Shown: positions 54,501 through 63,332 of the stretch, one piece after another
How positions within the stretch are numbered: position 1 is the stretch's first letter
Layout: each line of letters opens with the position of its first letter
DNA from: Forficula auricularia
Taxonomy: Eukaryota; Arthropoda; Insecta; Dermaptera; Forficulidae
Direction: 5' to 3'
Assembly (NCBI GenBank): GCA_024734495.1
Contig: JALMQS010000187.1
Coordinates: 17,608,455-17,672,454 of the forward strand
DNA: 64,000 nucleotides
Notes under the pieces: generated by a model
Databases searched by the model: none
Told to the model about the DNA's origin: nothing
The model's input: only the letters and a program-made list of their open reading frames with translations
Translations under genes and position numbers: made by a program

Positions 54501-57500
54501 ACAGTTAAAGGTGAAATTCCATCAAGTTGGTTTGGAAGAATTCTATCAAATGTATTTAGATAAGGATAAATATCCTGCGTTTTACAAACATGCTCTTTTT
54601 TATGATAATGATGAGAGAAGGAGTTACACCAAAAAGGTGCAACCTCTAAAGGCCTGGGTTGGCCCCTCCATCGTGAAAAGAAGAAAGAATTTTATGGGTT
54701 GGGCGGGGGTCTAAGGTATCTGTGGATACGGGTCTTAAATAGCTGAAGGTTATAAGTCGCGGGAAAGATGGTGGCAGGGAGCGAGTTCCAGTCTCTGGAG
54801 GTCATAGGGATAAAAGAGTTGGCGAAAGCGCTTGTTCGACTTTTATCCAATTTGACAGCGAAGGGGTGCTGAGCGTTAGAAAACCGCGTGTTTCTCGTAA
54901 AGAGGGCATTAGGGGGGATAAGTGATTTCAGCTCGACTGAACAGACACCGTGATAGTATCTGTAGTACAGGGAAAGGGCAGAAACGGTTCTTCGGTGAGC
55001 CAGGGAGTCGAGTGAGTTGGTTAGAGCCGGGTCTCCTATTAGCTTAATTGCTCGCTTCTGAATTGCATCCAGTGTAGCAAGAGAATGGTTGGAGGCTCCC
55101 CTCCACAGATGAGAGCCATATTCGAGACAGGGACGAATTTGAGCCTTATACAGTATAAGAAGTTGACTGAGAGTATAACAGTGTCTAGACCTAAATAGGA
55201 GACCAAGCTTGCGTGCTGCAGCTTTAGCAATGGGTGAGATATGGTCATTCCATGAAAGGTCAGACCCTAGAGGGTGCTGTCATCTGCGTAACAATGTACC
55301 GGATTGGAGGGCAAGTTTAGAAAGTCGTTGATATAGATAAGAAAAGGCGTAGGGGAGATAACCTATCCGCTCTGTCGATGGTTTCGCTATTTGGAAACAC
55401 TTATGCGGCACATAAGACCAGAATTGACACTGGACCGTCAAAGATGATGGGAGAGTATTAATTCTTATATAAATAAGTCTAGGAAATAAGAGGAAGAGTT
55501 TATTATATATAGGTTTATTATTAAGGCGAATCTGACTGGTGGGCATTCGGAGTCTTGAAAAAGTTTCAACTTTTACTTTAATTTTTGTTTGGCTTCATGG
55601 CTGGCTAAAAGATACAGAAAGACATGTACGTGTATTTTGACATAATTAAGCAAACCTTTGATTGAAGTAATTCAGTGCCGCGCCTATAAAGCGAAGGATA
55701 TGCAATCTATTAGAACTCCCTGCATTGCGGGTTGCGTTGACAGGCGCTGATTTTCTGACTAGTACAGTGTTTTCTAACCTTTTCAGTTTCATTACCCTTG
55801 TGACCAAGCAAGCCATGTGTCTTTACCCCTTGTTAAAAAATATATTATGAGAAAATAAAACTAAAAATTTATTAGGATTATTGATTCTTTACCATTTGTT
55901 TTTCTACTAAAAATCCTCAATGTTCTTTCAGTTTGGATTTGTAGAAATTTGATGGTATGATTACTATTTAAATATAAAAATTAGCTAATCCTATGATAAT
56001 AAAAACAAATATACTTTGAGAACTAGAAAAAGTTTCCTTTTCTTATACAAATTAGTTTTATAATATAAAGGTGAATATTAAATGAAAATTAAATTAATTC
56101 ATTGGGATTTCAAATAAAGTTACGTTAATATAATCCTTTTCAAAGTCTGATCTGACAGCCTGTAGCTCAGATTATTTTCTTCTGCGTATGTGAACAACAC
56201 TGATATCTAGATAGGCTTAGCATACGACTCAGTTTGACCGAGACTATCCCCGTTTGAAAGTAGGTATGGATCAGGTGTCCGGGTCAGTTTGTCATTTTGT
56301 CCGGTTTTTTGAAAAAAATTATCAAGTGCTGCCTCTTAAGTTAATTGTGAACTAAAATTTATTGGATTACTCGACGCGATTATAAATACAAAGTGTTGCA
56401 GCGGGGATGAGGATTAGGTATAGGGAATACGAAGTTTAGTTTCACTTACTCAGATGGGAATTGCTTCTGGAAATTACTCTAGACTGGCACGAACTCTGTA
56501 GAAAGAAATTCCAGGAGCTGACGCTTCTCGACGCGGCCGCGATCCAAAATTTCCTACACTCCTGAATTGTTCATTCACGTTAATTCACACGCGAAAGGTT
56601 CATTTAGTTCACTTTTTCGGGGAACGATGGTAATAAAATGAAAAATATAGAGAGGGGATGTTTATACTAGGATTATCGAGAAACGAATGACAAAGGAAAT
56701 TATATTTTTAGCATACAAAGTAATAAATATATTTATAAATGAAATAATTTAAAATATATATTTATATATATAATTTTAATTCCTTCAAAGGCGGAGACAC
56801 AAAGAAACAAAAGAAAAAGTAAAAACGTTTTAAAGACTCGCTACGCTAGTTAGAGCCGCAACAAGTAATTTCTTTTATATATTTTTGTCTGAATTTTAAT
56901 GAAGTCCAATTGAATTTTTTCTCTCTCTCTCTCTATTACGAGTAGTTATGTTTTGGTCCGAGTGCAAAAGGCCATTCCTAGAATAATAGAAATTAAGAAA
57001 TAAATCTCTAATAGTCTCTAGTTTCCATGGCTAAAAAAAAACTTTTAACATAGTAGCTTGTATCTAGTAGTATTCAGCAATTAGATGCCAGTGGGAAAAC
57101 TTAATTATATAAATGAGTAAACTACTTGGTGAAATTCTCAGCAGGCGTATATAGCATCGGTGTAAATTCAGTCTTAGATCAAAATTGTTTTAGTTATTCA
57201 AACGTTAAGCTGGCTAAAATTTACTTTAAAGCAAATTTCGACTATGGCGGAATATGTTCTGTGACCATCGATCTTTTGTAAATTTTATTATTTTATAAAT
57301 GGGAAAAATGATTCTAATCAACCAGCATTGTTTCATTTTTTAAGATGGATATATATAACTTTAATTACTCTAAGCCTTTAGACTCTAGAACGCATATATA
57401 TTATAAGTATACATCTATAAATTATTACTTTACCATACAGGGTATGGTCAAGTATTGTAATCGTGCATGAAAAAAGTGTTTTTTTTCCTTCTTTTTTTCA

Positions 57501-59668
57501 AAATATCTAAAAAACTGCTGAAACTATTTCGATTAAAAAAATTGAACGAAACCATGGCATTTCGGTCTACAAAAAAGCTCTAATAAGTGAACATCGAAAA
57601 AATTATATTTTTCGAGATAATAATTGTTTTGTCAAAATGACTGTTAGTTAGTTAGTTCGTTAGTCTGTGCGTTACCAAATTTGTGGACGAGCTAGCTCAA
57701 AAACTAGTGTGAATATCGAAACCAAATTTCACACGTAGTTTTGGTCCATTGAGATTAAGAGCTGATTAGATTTTGGTGCATATCGACCCGAAATTAAGCG
57801 GGGTCGAGGGGGTGTTAAAAATTAAAAATCTAGGTCGTTTGAGCAAACTCAACCAAATTTTGTATACATAATCAGTGGACCCCCAGAAGTCTAAAAATGC
57901 AAAATCTAACCGCCCAAAATAGGGAGAGGAGGGCCAAAAAATGAAAATCTTGGCCATTTACCAAACTAAACCAAATTTTGTATACATAATCAGTGGGACC
58001 CAAGAAGTCTAAAAATGCAAAAACTAACCGCCCGAAATGGGGGGGGGAGGGTCGAAAAATGAAAATCTTTGCCATTTACCAAACTCAACCAAATTTTGTA
58101 TACATAATCAGTGGGTCCCAGGAGTCTAAAAATGCAAAAACTAACCCCCGCCCCCTCTACATGATTATAAATAATTTTATTAAATATTAAATATAAGTGA
58201 GGAGCCAGGTTGTATGGTAAAGTCAAGTGGATGGCCACATCAGAACACGTCAGCTTATTTTTTATATACAAGCCTGATAAATTATGTTTCGATTTATTTT
58301 TTTATTTTTTATATTTTTTGTTTTTTTTTTTGTTTTGGGGTCAGTTTTTCCTATGAGGGCAGCCGGCCAGCAAATTACAAGGCTTCAATTTCGATAATCC
58401 GATTAGAGATCAACTAACTTTTTAGTAGAATTGACAAATTTTAGAAGTTAACGAAATACTTTAATGAGAAATACATAAGTGATGCCTCGTAATAATGAAG
58501 TTTCGATTTTTCTAAGGGGGTAATGAGTTTTGTAGAGAAGGCACTGTCCTCTTGCCCCCCCACCCCTTAACTACGCCCATGCTCTACTATGAATTCGCTA
58601 GAACAAGAGACCAAAAGATGCTTTAAATTTCTCCTCTTTTTAAAACTGTCACGTTTCTTAGCGATGTCGAACTTCAACGATATTATGCCTACTATATTAG
58701 TATACAGTACCTGGAGCCACCGAGCGATGCACTGTAAGCCCTGCTCCCCCCCCCCCCCTCCCGAAACCACACACCTCGCCCCCACCAATGCACCCCCAAT
58801 CCGCCCCCCCCAACCGCGCCTCCCCCCCCCCCAACTACACCCCATCCCGCACCCAGTTTTTGCATTTCTAGCTTTCTAATGGTCCACATACTAGTATATA
58901 TTATGTGTATATTTGTTTACTCGTACACCAATTTGCCCACATTCGTTCATATTGATAAACATTATAAACAAATAAATAGAAAAAAAATAATCGTATAAGA
59001 TCTGAAATAAAAACAAAATTAAGATTTGTTTCCAAGTTATATAAAAAAAGCCACTTGAACCACTTTATTTGTAAACACCTGTTTTGTTATGATTTAGACA
59101 CCTTTTAATTAAAAACAAACAAAAAATTCCTAATTTTAATATAATATATTAATAATTGCTATAACCTATTAATGGGTTTTAAAATTAAAAAACCAATTAA
59201 AAATAAAACATAATTGAAAAAAATGTAAACAAACTTTTTTATTGAGATTTTCATCTGTCAATAATTACTTAAATTAAGAAAAGATCAATTAAGATTAAAT
59301 TTGTCGAGGTCCAGACCTAGCCAGATCGCTTTCTCATCCTCAAAACTTGTTAATAGAATTTGTCTCATCAAAATCGGTAAAGCCGTTTTCAAAATAGAAC
59401 AATGACACAAATATATATATATATAAACAATTTTTGCTCTTTTAATAAGAGTAGATTAACAAAACTAAAATTTATTAGGTTTCGTATAACAATTTTTTTT
59501 AATTAATTATTTCTCTCTTTATTACAGGTGCTGTTTTTTAATGAATCGCCCAACCGATATAGCCTTTGTGGTGCAGCACTTGTCACTTTCAGCGTGGTCT
59601 TAACTGGTCTTCGAAAGTGGGCTCTCAGTTTACCCGATACCTCTCTTTTAAGACGTTATCTTACTTAA
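39591..59668 (+). CDS. SLC35G1: SLC35G1-like EamA-domain transporter, 8 coding exons
   Basis: Exons: 39591-39657, 43950-44050, 44118-44245, 46486-46553, 46619-46841, 49706-49865, 50313-50495, 59528-59668. All introns are GT-AG and in phase, giving about 356 aa (human SLC35G1 is 365). It is a polytopic membrane protein of the drug/metabolite transporter superfamily with two EamA repeats and about ten helices. Conserved stretches are LADASVVVFSVPVF (about 150-163), ALQVEQAGPVSVARSVDIVF (about 287-306) and FFNESPNRYSLCGAALV. Family members work in the plasma or ER membrane, and the substrate cannot be read here. The start is uncertain. The frame stays open for 7 codons back to an acceptor at 39568, so a 5' exon must exist upstream and the true start may lie there. 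The N-terminus is Pro-rich. The 9-kb last intron and others are full of TEs. Confidence 0.93.
39735..39915. repeat. Fold-back repeat with decayed hammerhead motif
   Basis: ATATTTATTGATAAAAC near 39738 is mirrored by GTTTTATCAATAAATATT near 39894. The minus strand around 39800-39835 reads TGATAACGATC ... GATCAAAACG, a hammerhead layout with both boxes mutated. It lies in SLC35G1-like intron 1. Confidence 0.5.
40955..41675 (+). repeat. R1 repeat, copy e, inside the hAT
   Basis: It runs from AATAAGCTGACGTGTTTTGA to ACCCTGTATGGTAAAG. Possible 6-bp duplication AATGAA at the edges (left overlaps the R1 start, right at about 41680). Its presence inside the hAT shows R1 has moved or been copied since that insertion. 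Confidence 0.75.
41786..41929. mobile_element. R4 MITE with perfect 8-bp TSD
   Basis: Inverted ends CGAGGGGTGAACCG and CGGTTCATCCCTCG. Identical flanks CCGTAGAC at 41778-41785 and 41930-41937. It sits within the hAT transposase remnant. The interior has GGAAGTAGAGGTAGGTGTAC. A second copy at 47046-47371 carries an expanded minisatellite. Confidence 0.88.
42968..43015 (+). repeat. F1 terminus, isolated
   Basis: TTAAGGAGTTCGGTGTTGGT then TCTAGGTGAAACATTTTAT. This is the longest form of the F1 terminus, including the outer TAATAAC..TTAAGGAGTT part shared with the copies at 48255 and 60740. The fold-back part is missing. Confidence 0.6.
43485..43871. mobile_element. MITE flanked by TTAA
   Basis: Inverted ends GGACGTTCCCTAATA and TATTAGAGAACGTCC (one mismatch and small slips), with TTAA on both outer sides (43481-43484, 43872-43875). 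A TTAA target is typical of piggyBac-type insertion, but the ends lack the usual CCC start, so the superfamily stays open. No coding content. Confidence 0.68.
44429..44702. repeat. Palindromic repeat with tRNA-like B box (P1, copy 1)
   Basis: Arms of about 108 bp are near-perfect complements (AATAAATGAATTTACTTTAA ... AAATTCATTTATT). Each arm holds GAGGTTCGTCCCCTTAGGAA and its mirror. The right arm has a perfect Pol III B box GGTTCGATTCC (44606-44616), with TTTGGCTAACGGCACGG about 40 bp before it as a poor A box. It lies in SLC35G1-like intron 3. This looks like a tRNA-derived SINE that became a fold-back. Confidence 0.7.
44911..45799 (+). pseudogene. mariner element with internal deletion (copy 2)
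   Basis: Same family as 35458-36715. Ends CGGTGCGTGCAAAAGTTCGT and GCACGAACTTTCGCACGC. The N-terminal part is intact (45090 onward, WFAKFQRGEFNLEDD), but about 440 bp of helix-turn-helix and first-Asp sequence is deleted at 45261-45264, probably through a short GATGA-type repeat. Later frameshifts follow near 45490 and 45570. The second and third Asp motifs remain. It lies in SLC35G1-like intron 3. Confidence 0.92.
46137..46282. repeat. Palindromic repeat with tRNA-like B box (P1, copy 2)
   Basis: Arms AGAAATATTATTAAATTGC and GCAATTTAATAATATTTCT enclose CAGAGGGGATTCATCCCTC and its mirror. The B-box-like GGTTCGACCCC is at 46229-46239. Structure and position of the motif match copy 1, though the arms differ in sequence. 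Same intron as copy 1. Confidence 0.65.
46965..47045. repeat. Partial R4 MITE
   Basis: CCGTGGGGTAAACCGCGACC and TGTACACCTACTTCC match the left part of the R4 element that follows. Its right end is missing. It may be a tandem or truncated copy next to the complete one. Confidence 0.5.
47046..47371. mobile_element. R4 MITE carrying a 20-bp minisatellite
   Basis: Ends CGAAGGGTGAACCGCGACC and the complement near 47355-47371 (CGCGGATCACCCCTCG). Flanks ATTACAAT (47038-47045) and ATGACAAT (47372-47379) match at 7 of 8 bases. From about 47090 to 47330 the interior is 12 or so tandem copies of AAGTACTTCCAAATATTTCC. It lies in SLC35G1-like intron 5. Confidence 0.82.
47560..48125 (-). pseudogene. LINE RT C-terminal fragment
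   Basis: The minus strand carries decayed versions of the region read at 54640-55250, for example YLWGGASKPPWM (compare HLWRGASNHSL) and ILLYHGRCSDELKS (compare YYHGVCSVELKS). Several stops and frame changes. It is the C-terminal domain of the same CR1/Jockey-like LINE family. Confidence 0.72.
48185..48300 (-). repeat. F1 terminus with subterminal block
   Basis: Minus strand: TTGGTGTCGGTTCTAGGTGA then AACATTTTA, about 25 bp spacer, GTAGATTTCACATAAATAAA, AACAAATATATTTTATGAGT. This matches the order in the copies at 8690 and 60610, but the palindrome and hammerhead part are lost. Confidence 0.65.
48686..49526 (+). mobile_element. hAT element (GTF2IRD2-like family) with LINE insert
   Basis: Ends CAGGGGTGGCCTGCGGCTC and GGCCACCCCTG. 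The flanks share ATATATA. It encloses a transposase C-terminal remnant at 48837-49035 (ECAKRLISIFGTTYVCESL, then stops, then LHIKTDEYLSELVRTALTN). Near 49100-49271 it holds the 3' end of a LINE with a poly-A tail. It lies in SLC35G1-like intron 5. Confidence 0.75.
49130..49271 (+). repeat. LINE 3' end with poly-A tail
   Basis: TTCACGATTGAGGGGCCAGC and CTCTCATCAATATCATAAAA followed by about 20 A. The minus strand at 54598-54700 holds the same sequence (TTTTATGATAATGATGAGAG ... GGTTGGCCCC). It shows that this LINE ends in poly-A. Confidence 0.75.
50659..50859. repeat. Palindromic repeat (P1, copy 3)
   Basis: Arms GTCTTCTACTAAAT...TTTTTATTACAT and ATGTAATAAAAATT...ATTTAGTAGAAGAC. The minus strand has GGATTCAATTCCC (about 50726-50738), a diverged B box. 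It lies in SLC35G1-like intron 7 and is the least conserved of the three. Confidence 0.5.
51045..51390. repeat. Diverged direct and inverted repeats
   Basis: Two direct units of about 115 bp share GACTTAAAATC, ATTCTACATTGCATTTTTGA-like and GCTGAAAA motifs. The third part is inverted (GATTCCTCTATATCTTCAGC against GCTGAAAATATAGAGGAATC). No coding content. Confidence 0.5.
51460..52015. repeat. R3 dispersed repeat, copy 1
   Basis: Shares with 53160-53730 the blocks ATGATAGGTTTTCAATTTCA, AATCGGTTG.ACGGTGTGGAA, GACGA.ACCCCAT and GACCGATTACAATGCTTTAC. About 75% similar by eye. Non-coding and lacks clear terminal repeats. Confidence 0.65.
52814..52976. mobile_element. Harbinger-type fold-back MITE
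   Basis: 163 bp, almost fully palindromic. GGGCCGGTTGTATGTCGCAA at the left and TTGCGACGTTCTTCCAGCCC (with slips) at the right, flanked by TTA at both sides (52811-52813, 52977-52979). A three-base TTA target and GGGCC start fit PIF/Harbinger. The inner arms share AACAAAGGGTAGATGGTAAA. Confidence 0.78.
53160..53730. repeat. R3 dispersed repeat, copy 2
   Basis: Direct-orientation partner of 51460-52015, with GACCGATTACAATACTTTAC at its right end. Both copies lie in the 9-kb last intron of SLC35G1-like. Confidence 0.65.
53936..54345 (+). pseudogene. hAT transposase fragment (GTF2IRD2-like)
   Basis: A terminus-like CAAGGATGGCCAACACTTGG begins at about 53936. The open part (54067-54339) reads YDHFYELQMKLGLWEQQL then NFPHFPTLSLQ and KYASLIFDLNLEFE. 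This is the region of hAT proteins between catalytic blocks that was also exapted in vertebrate GTF2IRD2. It is truncated at both sides. Confidence 0.75.
54595..55390 (-). pseudogene. LINE RT fragment with YADD and C-terminal domain
   Basis: Minus strand: INDFLNLPSNPVHCYADDST (catalytic YADD near 55285), then HGMTISHPLLK, SHLWRGASNHSLATLDAIQK, KLIGDPALTNSLDSLAHRRT, YYRYYHG.CSVEL and a 3' UTR with GGTTGGCCCCTCC. This is the CR1/Jockey-type RT C-terminal part. A deletion follows YADD, and frames shift at least twice. The 3' end at 54598 faces the T-rich side, so it is inserted opposite to the host gene, in the last intron. Confidence 0.86.
55391..57426. other. Intron sequence without recognised features
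   Basis: AT-rich intron. Small CAGTG...-type and GTACAGTGTTTTCTAACC motifs near 55673 and 55762 look like hAT ends but have no partners. There is a CTCTCTCT run at 56918-56932. No exon-like frame. Confidence 0.4.
57427..58260 (-). repeat. R1 repeat, copy f (minus)
   Basis: The most complete R1 copy, reversed: CTTTACCATACAGGGTATGG at the left and CAGAACACGTCAGCTTATTT at the right, with three internal units (CAAAATTTTGTATACATAAT). The outer ACCATAC AGG GTATGGT is a small hairpin. Minus-strand open frames of 60-90 codons here read IFIFRPS..FGRLVFAFLDF-like units and come from the repeat itself. Confidence 0.82.
58735..58860. repeat. C-rich low-complexity tract
   Basis: Runs of 8-14 C with CCGCCCCC and CACCCC. 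It gives Pro- and Gly-rich frames on opposite strands that are not genes. It may be the interior of a hAT-type repeat starting near 58540 (CTTAACTACGCCCATG). Confidence 0.6.
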
Positions 59669-60600
59669 TAAATTATATAAGGTTGTTATCAAGAATAGAC
59701 TCTTCAATACAGAACAACAATTAAAGAGTATAGAGATAAATTATATCTTGATTAGACAATATTCAATTATTTTAAATAATCTTACTAAATATTATTTTAG
59801 ACTACAATCATTTTCGAAGTCTCCAAGTATACTAAAACCTATATCATATTACTAGAAAATTCATTTCACATTTTTAAATAAAAACGAAAATAATTGAATG
59901 CTGAAAACATTATCAATTCTCTAATCTAGATTTAAAATTTGTACTAGAATTTAAATTTCACTCTTCTATTCTAATTAAATACTCTAATATTTTTTTCTTA
60001 AATGATAAAATATTGTTATTATAAATTGTTATAAAATAAACAAATTCATTTTTACAACATGACCTTTGTTTTATATTTTATTTTTATTTTTATTGAACCT
60101 CAAAACTATCTTTACAAATATTTATTTTATACTGGCACAAGAAATATTGTTTTTTATCCCCTTATTAAAAAAAATCCTACGGTGTAGTTGAATAGGAATA
60201 TATATGTGATGATGTGAGGGTAAAGGGCCCTTATCTTCACCTAGCAGTTTTTTCAGGAAAAAATGTGAGTTAAATGTGGTTATAATTTTTGATTACATAT
60301 TTGAATTCAGCATCAAATTTTCATTCGGAATAGAATAATAGCGGGAGTAAAAATGGAAGAAATGCCCTATTTTTGTCTGCTTAAAAATTGTCAAAATAAC
60401 TCAAAACTACGTTTTTTACTTCTAAATATTCAAAAGTTCACAACTGAGTCATTTTTGGAATTTTTGGGCGGGATGAAAAGCATTTTGTTCAGTTGTTTCT
60501 TTAGAAACAGAAGATGCCATTAGGTCGATTTTGACCTTATGAAGATAAGAGCTCTTTTCCCTGACACCAACACATATATAGGGTGACTCTTCAGGAGTCA
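59669..60600. other. SLC35G1-like 3' flank
   Basis: AT-rich. An AATAAA at about 59876 and another near 60037 are candidate poly(A) signals for SLC35G1-like. No gene follows. Confidence 0.45.
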
Positions 60601-60775
60601 GAGAAGTTTTCTCTGACTCATGATGATGGGCTCGCTCACCCCCGAAATTTATCGAATTCAAAACTCAATTTTGTTTTATTTCTTTTTTGTGAAACCTACC
60701 TCGCATCTTGCTCAAGTTTTATTATCAAATTAAAATGTTTCACCTAGAACCAACACCTAACTCCTTAAAAGTTAT
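60601..60775 (-). repeat. F1 terminus with decayed hammerhead
   Basis: Minus strand: TTTTAAGGAGTTAGGTGTTG, GTTCTAGGTGAAACATTTTA, spacer, GTAGGTTTCACAAAAAAG, AATAAAACAAAATTGAGTTT. On the plus strand, 60620-60647 reads ATGATGATGGG...CCCCCGAAAT, a hammerhead core with the first box changed. It confirms the F1 order seen at 8690. Confidence 0.65.
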
Positions 60776-61032
60776 TAAAAATGGTATACCTAGAACAACC
60801 AAAATGGGGTTGTTTGTTGAGTTGCTATCCATGGGGGGTTACTCCCATTTTTAGTATTTTTCCCTTAGTGAATTGTCGTGGTGAATTGAAGGAGGGGAGT
60901 TTTTCTCGTAAGATTTTATAGTTTTAATAACTTTGATTACTTTGTATTATTATTTTCGAGTGGTGTTTGTAATTTTAGTGCACGTGAACGAGATTCCCAA
61001 AAAATTCATTCCGTTGTTTGAAGTATTTGATT

Positions 61033-61322
61033 CTTCTTCTTTAAGTGCCATATCAGGTCTCCGTGACGTTTCGGCTCCTCTCCACATATACCTGTGCTGA
61101 GTGTGTTTATCTGTTTTTACACAGATATACGGGACCTACTTTTTAACGCCGGTTCCGAACGGCTAGTTTGGAGAGGTTACTAGGCAATTATACTCTTGGT
61201 AGGTTGCCATTGCTTTCCAAGAGGAGGCGATTGCAAATATCTACCGAGGCTCGGTCTCGAACCATCTTACTTCAGGCTAGCGGCCCGAAACTTTAACCAC
61301 TGACCCACAGTCGCCTCTATAT
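61033..61322 (-). mobile_element. tRNA-derived SINE with 10-bp TSD
   Basis: The minus strand starts with a tRNA-like head: A box TGGGTCAGTGG (61297-61307) and B box GGTTCGAGACC (61253-61263). A body follows with TTGGAAAGCAATGGCAACCT, ending near GCACTTAAAGAAGAAGAA. Perfect duplications GTATTTGATT flank it (61023-61032 and 61323-61332). Pol III type 2 promoter, short A-rich tail and duplication are all as expected for a SINE. Confidence 0.88.
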
Positions 61323-61564
61323 GTATTTGATTAGTGGGGTTAAACGCAACAGGATTATTAGGATGCTTGGTTATGTGAATGTAGTCAAGGCTTTAAGTTA
61401 AGGAGAAACTTTTGGCCTTCAAAGCTTGGAATACAAATTGAATTTGTAAGCCTTAGGGTTAGGCACCACCTTCAAATTTGCAATTTAAAATCATTATTTT
61501 GAATACAAAGGCAGTTCAATAGAGGAAGGGAGACGGTTAAGGTAGTTGTTCCGCCAAATGGGTT

Positions 61565-62244
61565 TTCTTAGGATTTTTTTGAAATTTAGACAGATTATAA
61601 TTATTATTTAAATACTTCTTCATCGATTGGTGGCAAAACGAAATTTATGAACGATATAGTTCCGGAGATATTAAATTTCAGAAATAGAGTTTTTCAGACT
61701 CTTATACATTGCACTATACGGGATATCGTTAAATTTACATACATATTTAATTATAATTAAGAAACCCTTCTTACCACTTTTATAAAAACTTAAACCAACA
61801 TTAAACAATAACCAATACATATTTTAAGACAATTTTGATTCATAGTTATAACAGTTTCTGAGATAATAAGGAATAAATAATGAAAAATGTATAAAAAAAA
61901 TTTACACTAAAAACAATTTGGCAACAGCGCATTTATTTAAGCAGCGAAAGATGTATAAAGCGCGCATGCGCTAGATTTTTTCAAAATTATAATTTTCCTA
62001 AGTTGCAATGTAGGCGTTGATTACATTTGTTAAAAAATAACAAAACGATTTTTCACAGAAATAAATCGATCTTTAAAATGTATTTTATCTGTTAAATATT
62101 CAATCTCTCAGATTTGTCAAACGAGCACGGGATTGGCTAGAATGGGTACATAATCAGCAAAAAGTTTATGAATCCTTATTGTCTGTTCTATATACTCTAG
62201 CATTAACTTTTTGCTATTATTGTCGCGAAATAACTACCTTAAAT
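61565..62244 (+). repeat. Long inverted repeat, left arm
   Basis: About 680 bp that reappears in reverse at 63333-64000. Shared blocks include GATATAGTTCCGGAGATATT, GTTCTATATACTCTAGCATT and AACTTTTTGCTA. Similarity is roughly 85-90% with a few indels. Not recognised as a known terminal repeat. Possible long-TIR DNA transposon. The outer end lies outside the window on the right side. Confidence 0.8.
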
Positions 62245-62461
62245 CAACTTTGGCTAAAGGTTCAGTTTGGGGTAATATTTTTAGGGGTAAACTTGACTTT
62301 TTTCCCGCAGCATTTTTTAGGAATTCCAGGGATACCTCGCTGGTATTCAGACTATCCTGGTGCTTATGTGTGTTGAAATGTGGTTTCTTCTTTGGGCTCA
62401 ACAATTTCTATGGTGGGAATTCTTTTATCGAATTACTTAAAAGAACAGGATAATATTATTT
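62245..62461 (+). pseudogene. cox1: NUMT: mitochondrial cox1 C-terminal fragment
   Basis: Reading from 62245: [58 protein letters not shown] and a tail to TAA. This is the conserved last part of cytochrome c oxidase subunit I (helices XI-XII region). The W is coded by TGA (62375-62377), a stop in the nuclear code but Trp in mitochondria, so this piece came from mtDNA and cannot be a nuclear gene. It begins exactly where the long inverted repeat arm ends. Confidence 0.92.
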
Positions 62462-63332
62462 AATAAATAATTTGTAAAAATATACGGACATTAATATTTC
62501 AAAATGACCGCATGATAACAATTTTTAAAGGTGCTGCCATCTGAAGCTATATTTAGCAACTCTATAATCGAAGTTGTTGATTTCTTATTCCATGGTATGT
62601 TATCTCCAGGATAAAGTTAAAAACAAAACAAAATCAATCATATTTTATTTATTGTTGTTGAACATAAGAATCTAGTTGGTGTAATATAATTCACTTATTT
62701 TTAACGTTTCTTATAAGCGTTTTAACTTTTCTTTGTTTAAAAAAATCGTCGTTTTTATCTTAATAAAATGGAAACAACACCGGTAAGAATTATTTAATTA
62801 AATGAAAAAAATCATATATGACATTATTTAAATAAAATAATTTAGTCTACAATAAAATTTTACTAAAATGATTTTGTTTAATAATAATATTGATTTTTCT
62901 TATTTAAATATTAATAATTTAATTTATTTTGAATTTTATTCCTATTAACAAAAGCAATCGCCCAAGACGTCATAGTTCTTCATCTTAAGCCTCAGAAAAA
63001 GACATTTAAATTAGAGTGAAATTTGTTTCTAAACTTATCTAATGTCTTGTGAATTTGTATTAATACTTACAATGGGACAGTTTGCTCCTGACCCTATGAA
63101 ATTTTTTAAAAGGGAGGCCCATATTTTGTTTTAATCTAATTTGAAACAAATAATTCTTTCTAACTTGTTTTTCCTAATTCTTTTGAATGGCTTAGTTCTT
63201 TGTTGAAAAAAACTATTGTTACCTCCAATTTTACAATCTCTGGAAATAAAAAATATCAGAGAATAAATTCAACTGTGCTGTTAAGGAAGTTATTAATGAA
63301 AATAATTTTTGATAATTACTAATTCTTACATT
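62462..63332. other. Spacer between inverted repeat arms
   Basis: AT-rich, no gene called. ATGGAAACAACACCG followed by GTAAGA at 62768-62788 looks like a start exon with a donor. The next acceptor candidate (about 62955) opens frames that stop within 25 codons. Confidence 0.4.

Noticed and set aside
57766..58271. Set of similar minus-strand frames (FGRLVFAFLDF type)
   Set aside because: They are translations of the internal units of repeat R1 and repeat with it; frames at 7542 and 38564 have the same cause.
58567..58889. Gly/Pro-rich frames of up to 96 codons
   Set aside because: Low-complexity C-rich tract; no start context, splice sites or motif.
61033..61110. Hammerhead core at GCCGAAACGTCAC in the SINE
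   Set aside because: The CUGANGA box is absent at the expected distance, and the piece is explained as SINE body.
62768..63020. Possible first exons of a gene (ATGGAAACAACACCG then GTAAGA)
   Set aside because: All joins to the next acceptor stop within about 25 codons; no family recognised.
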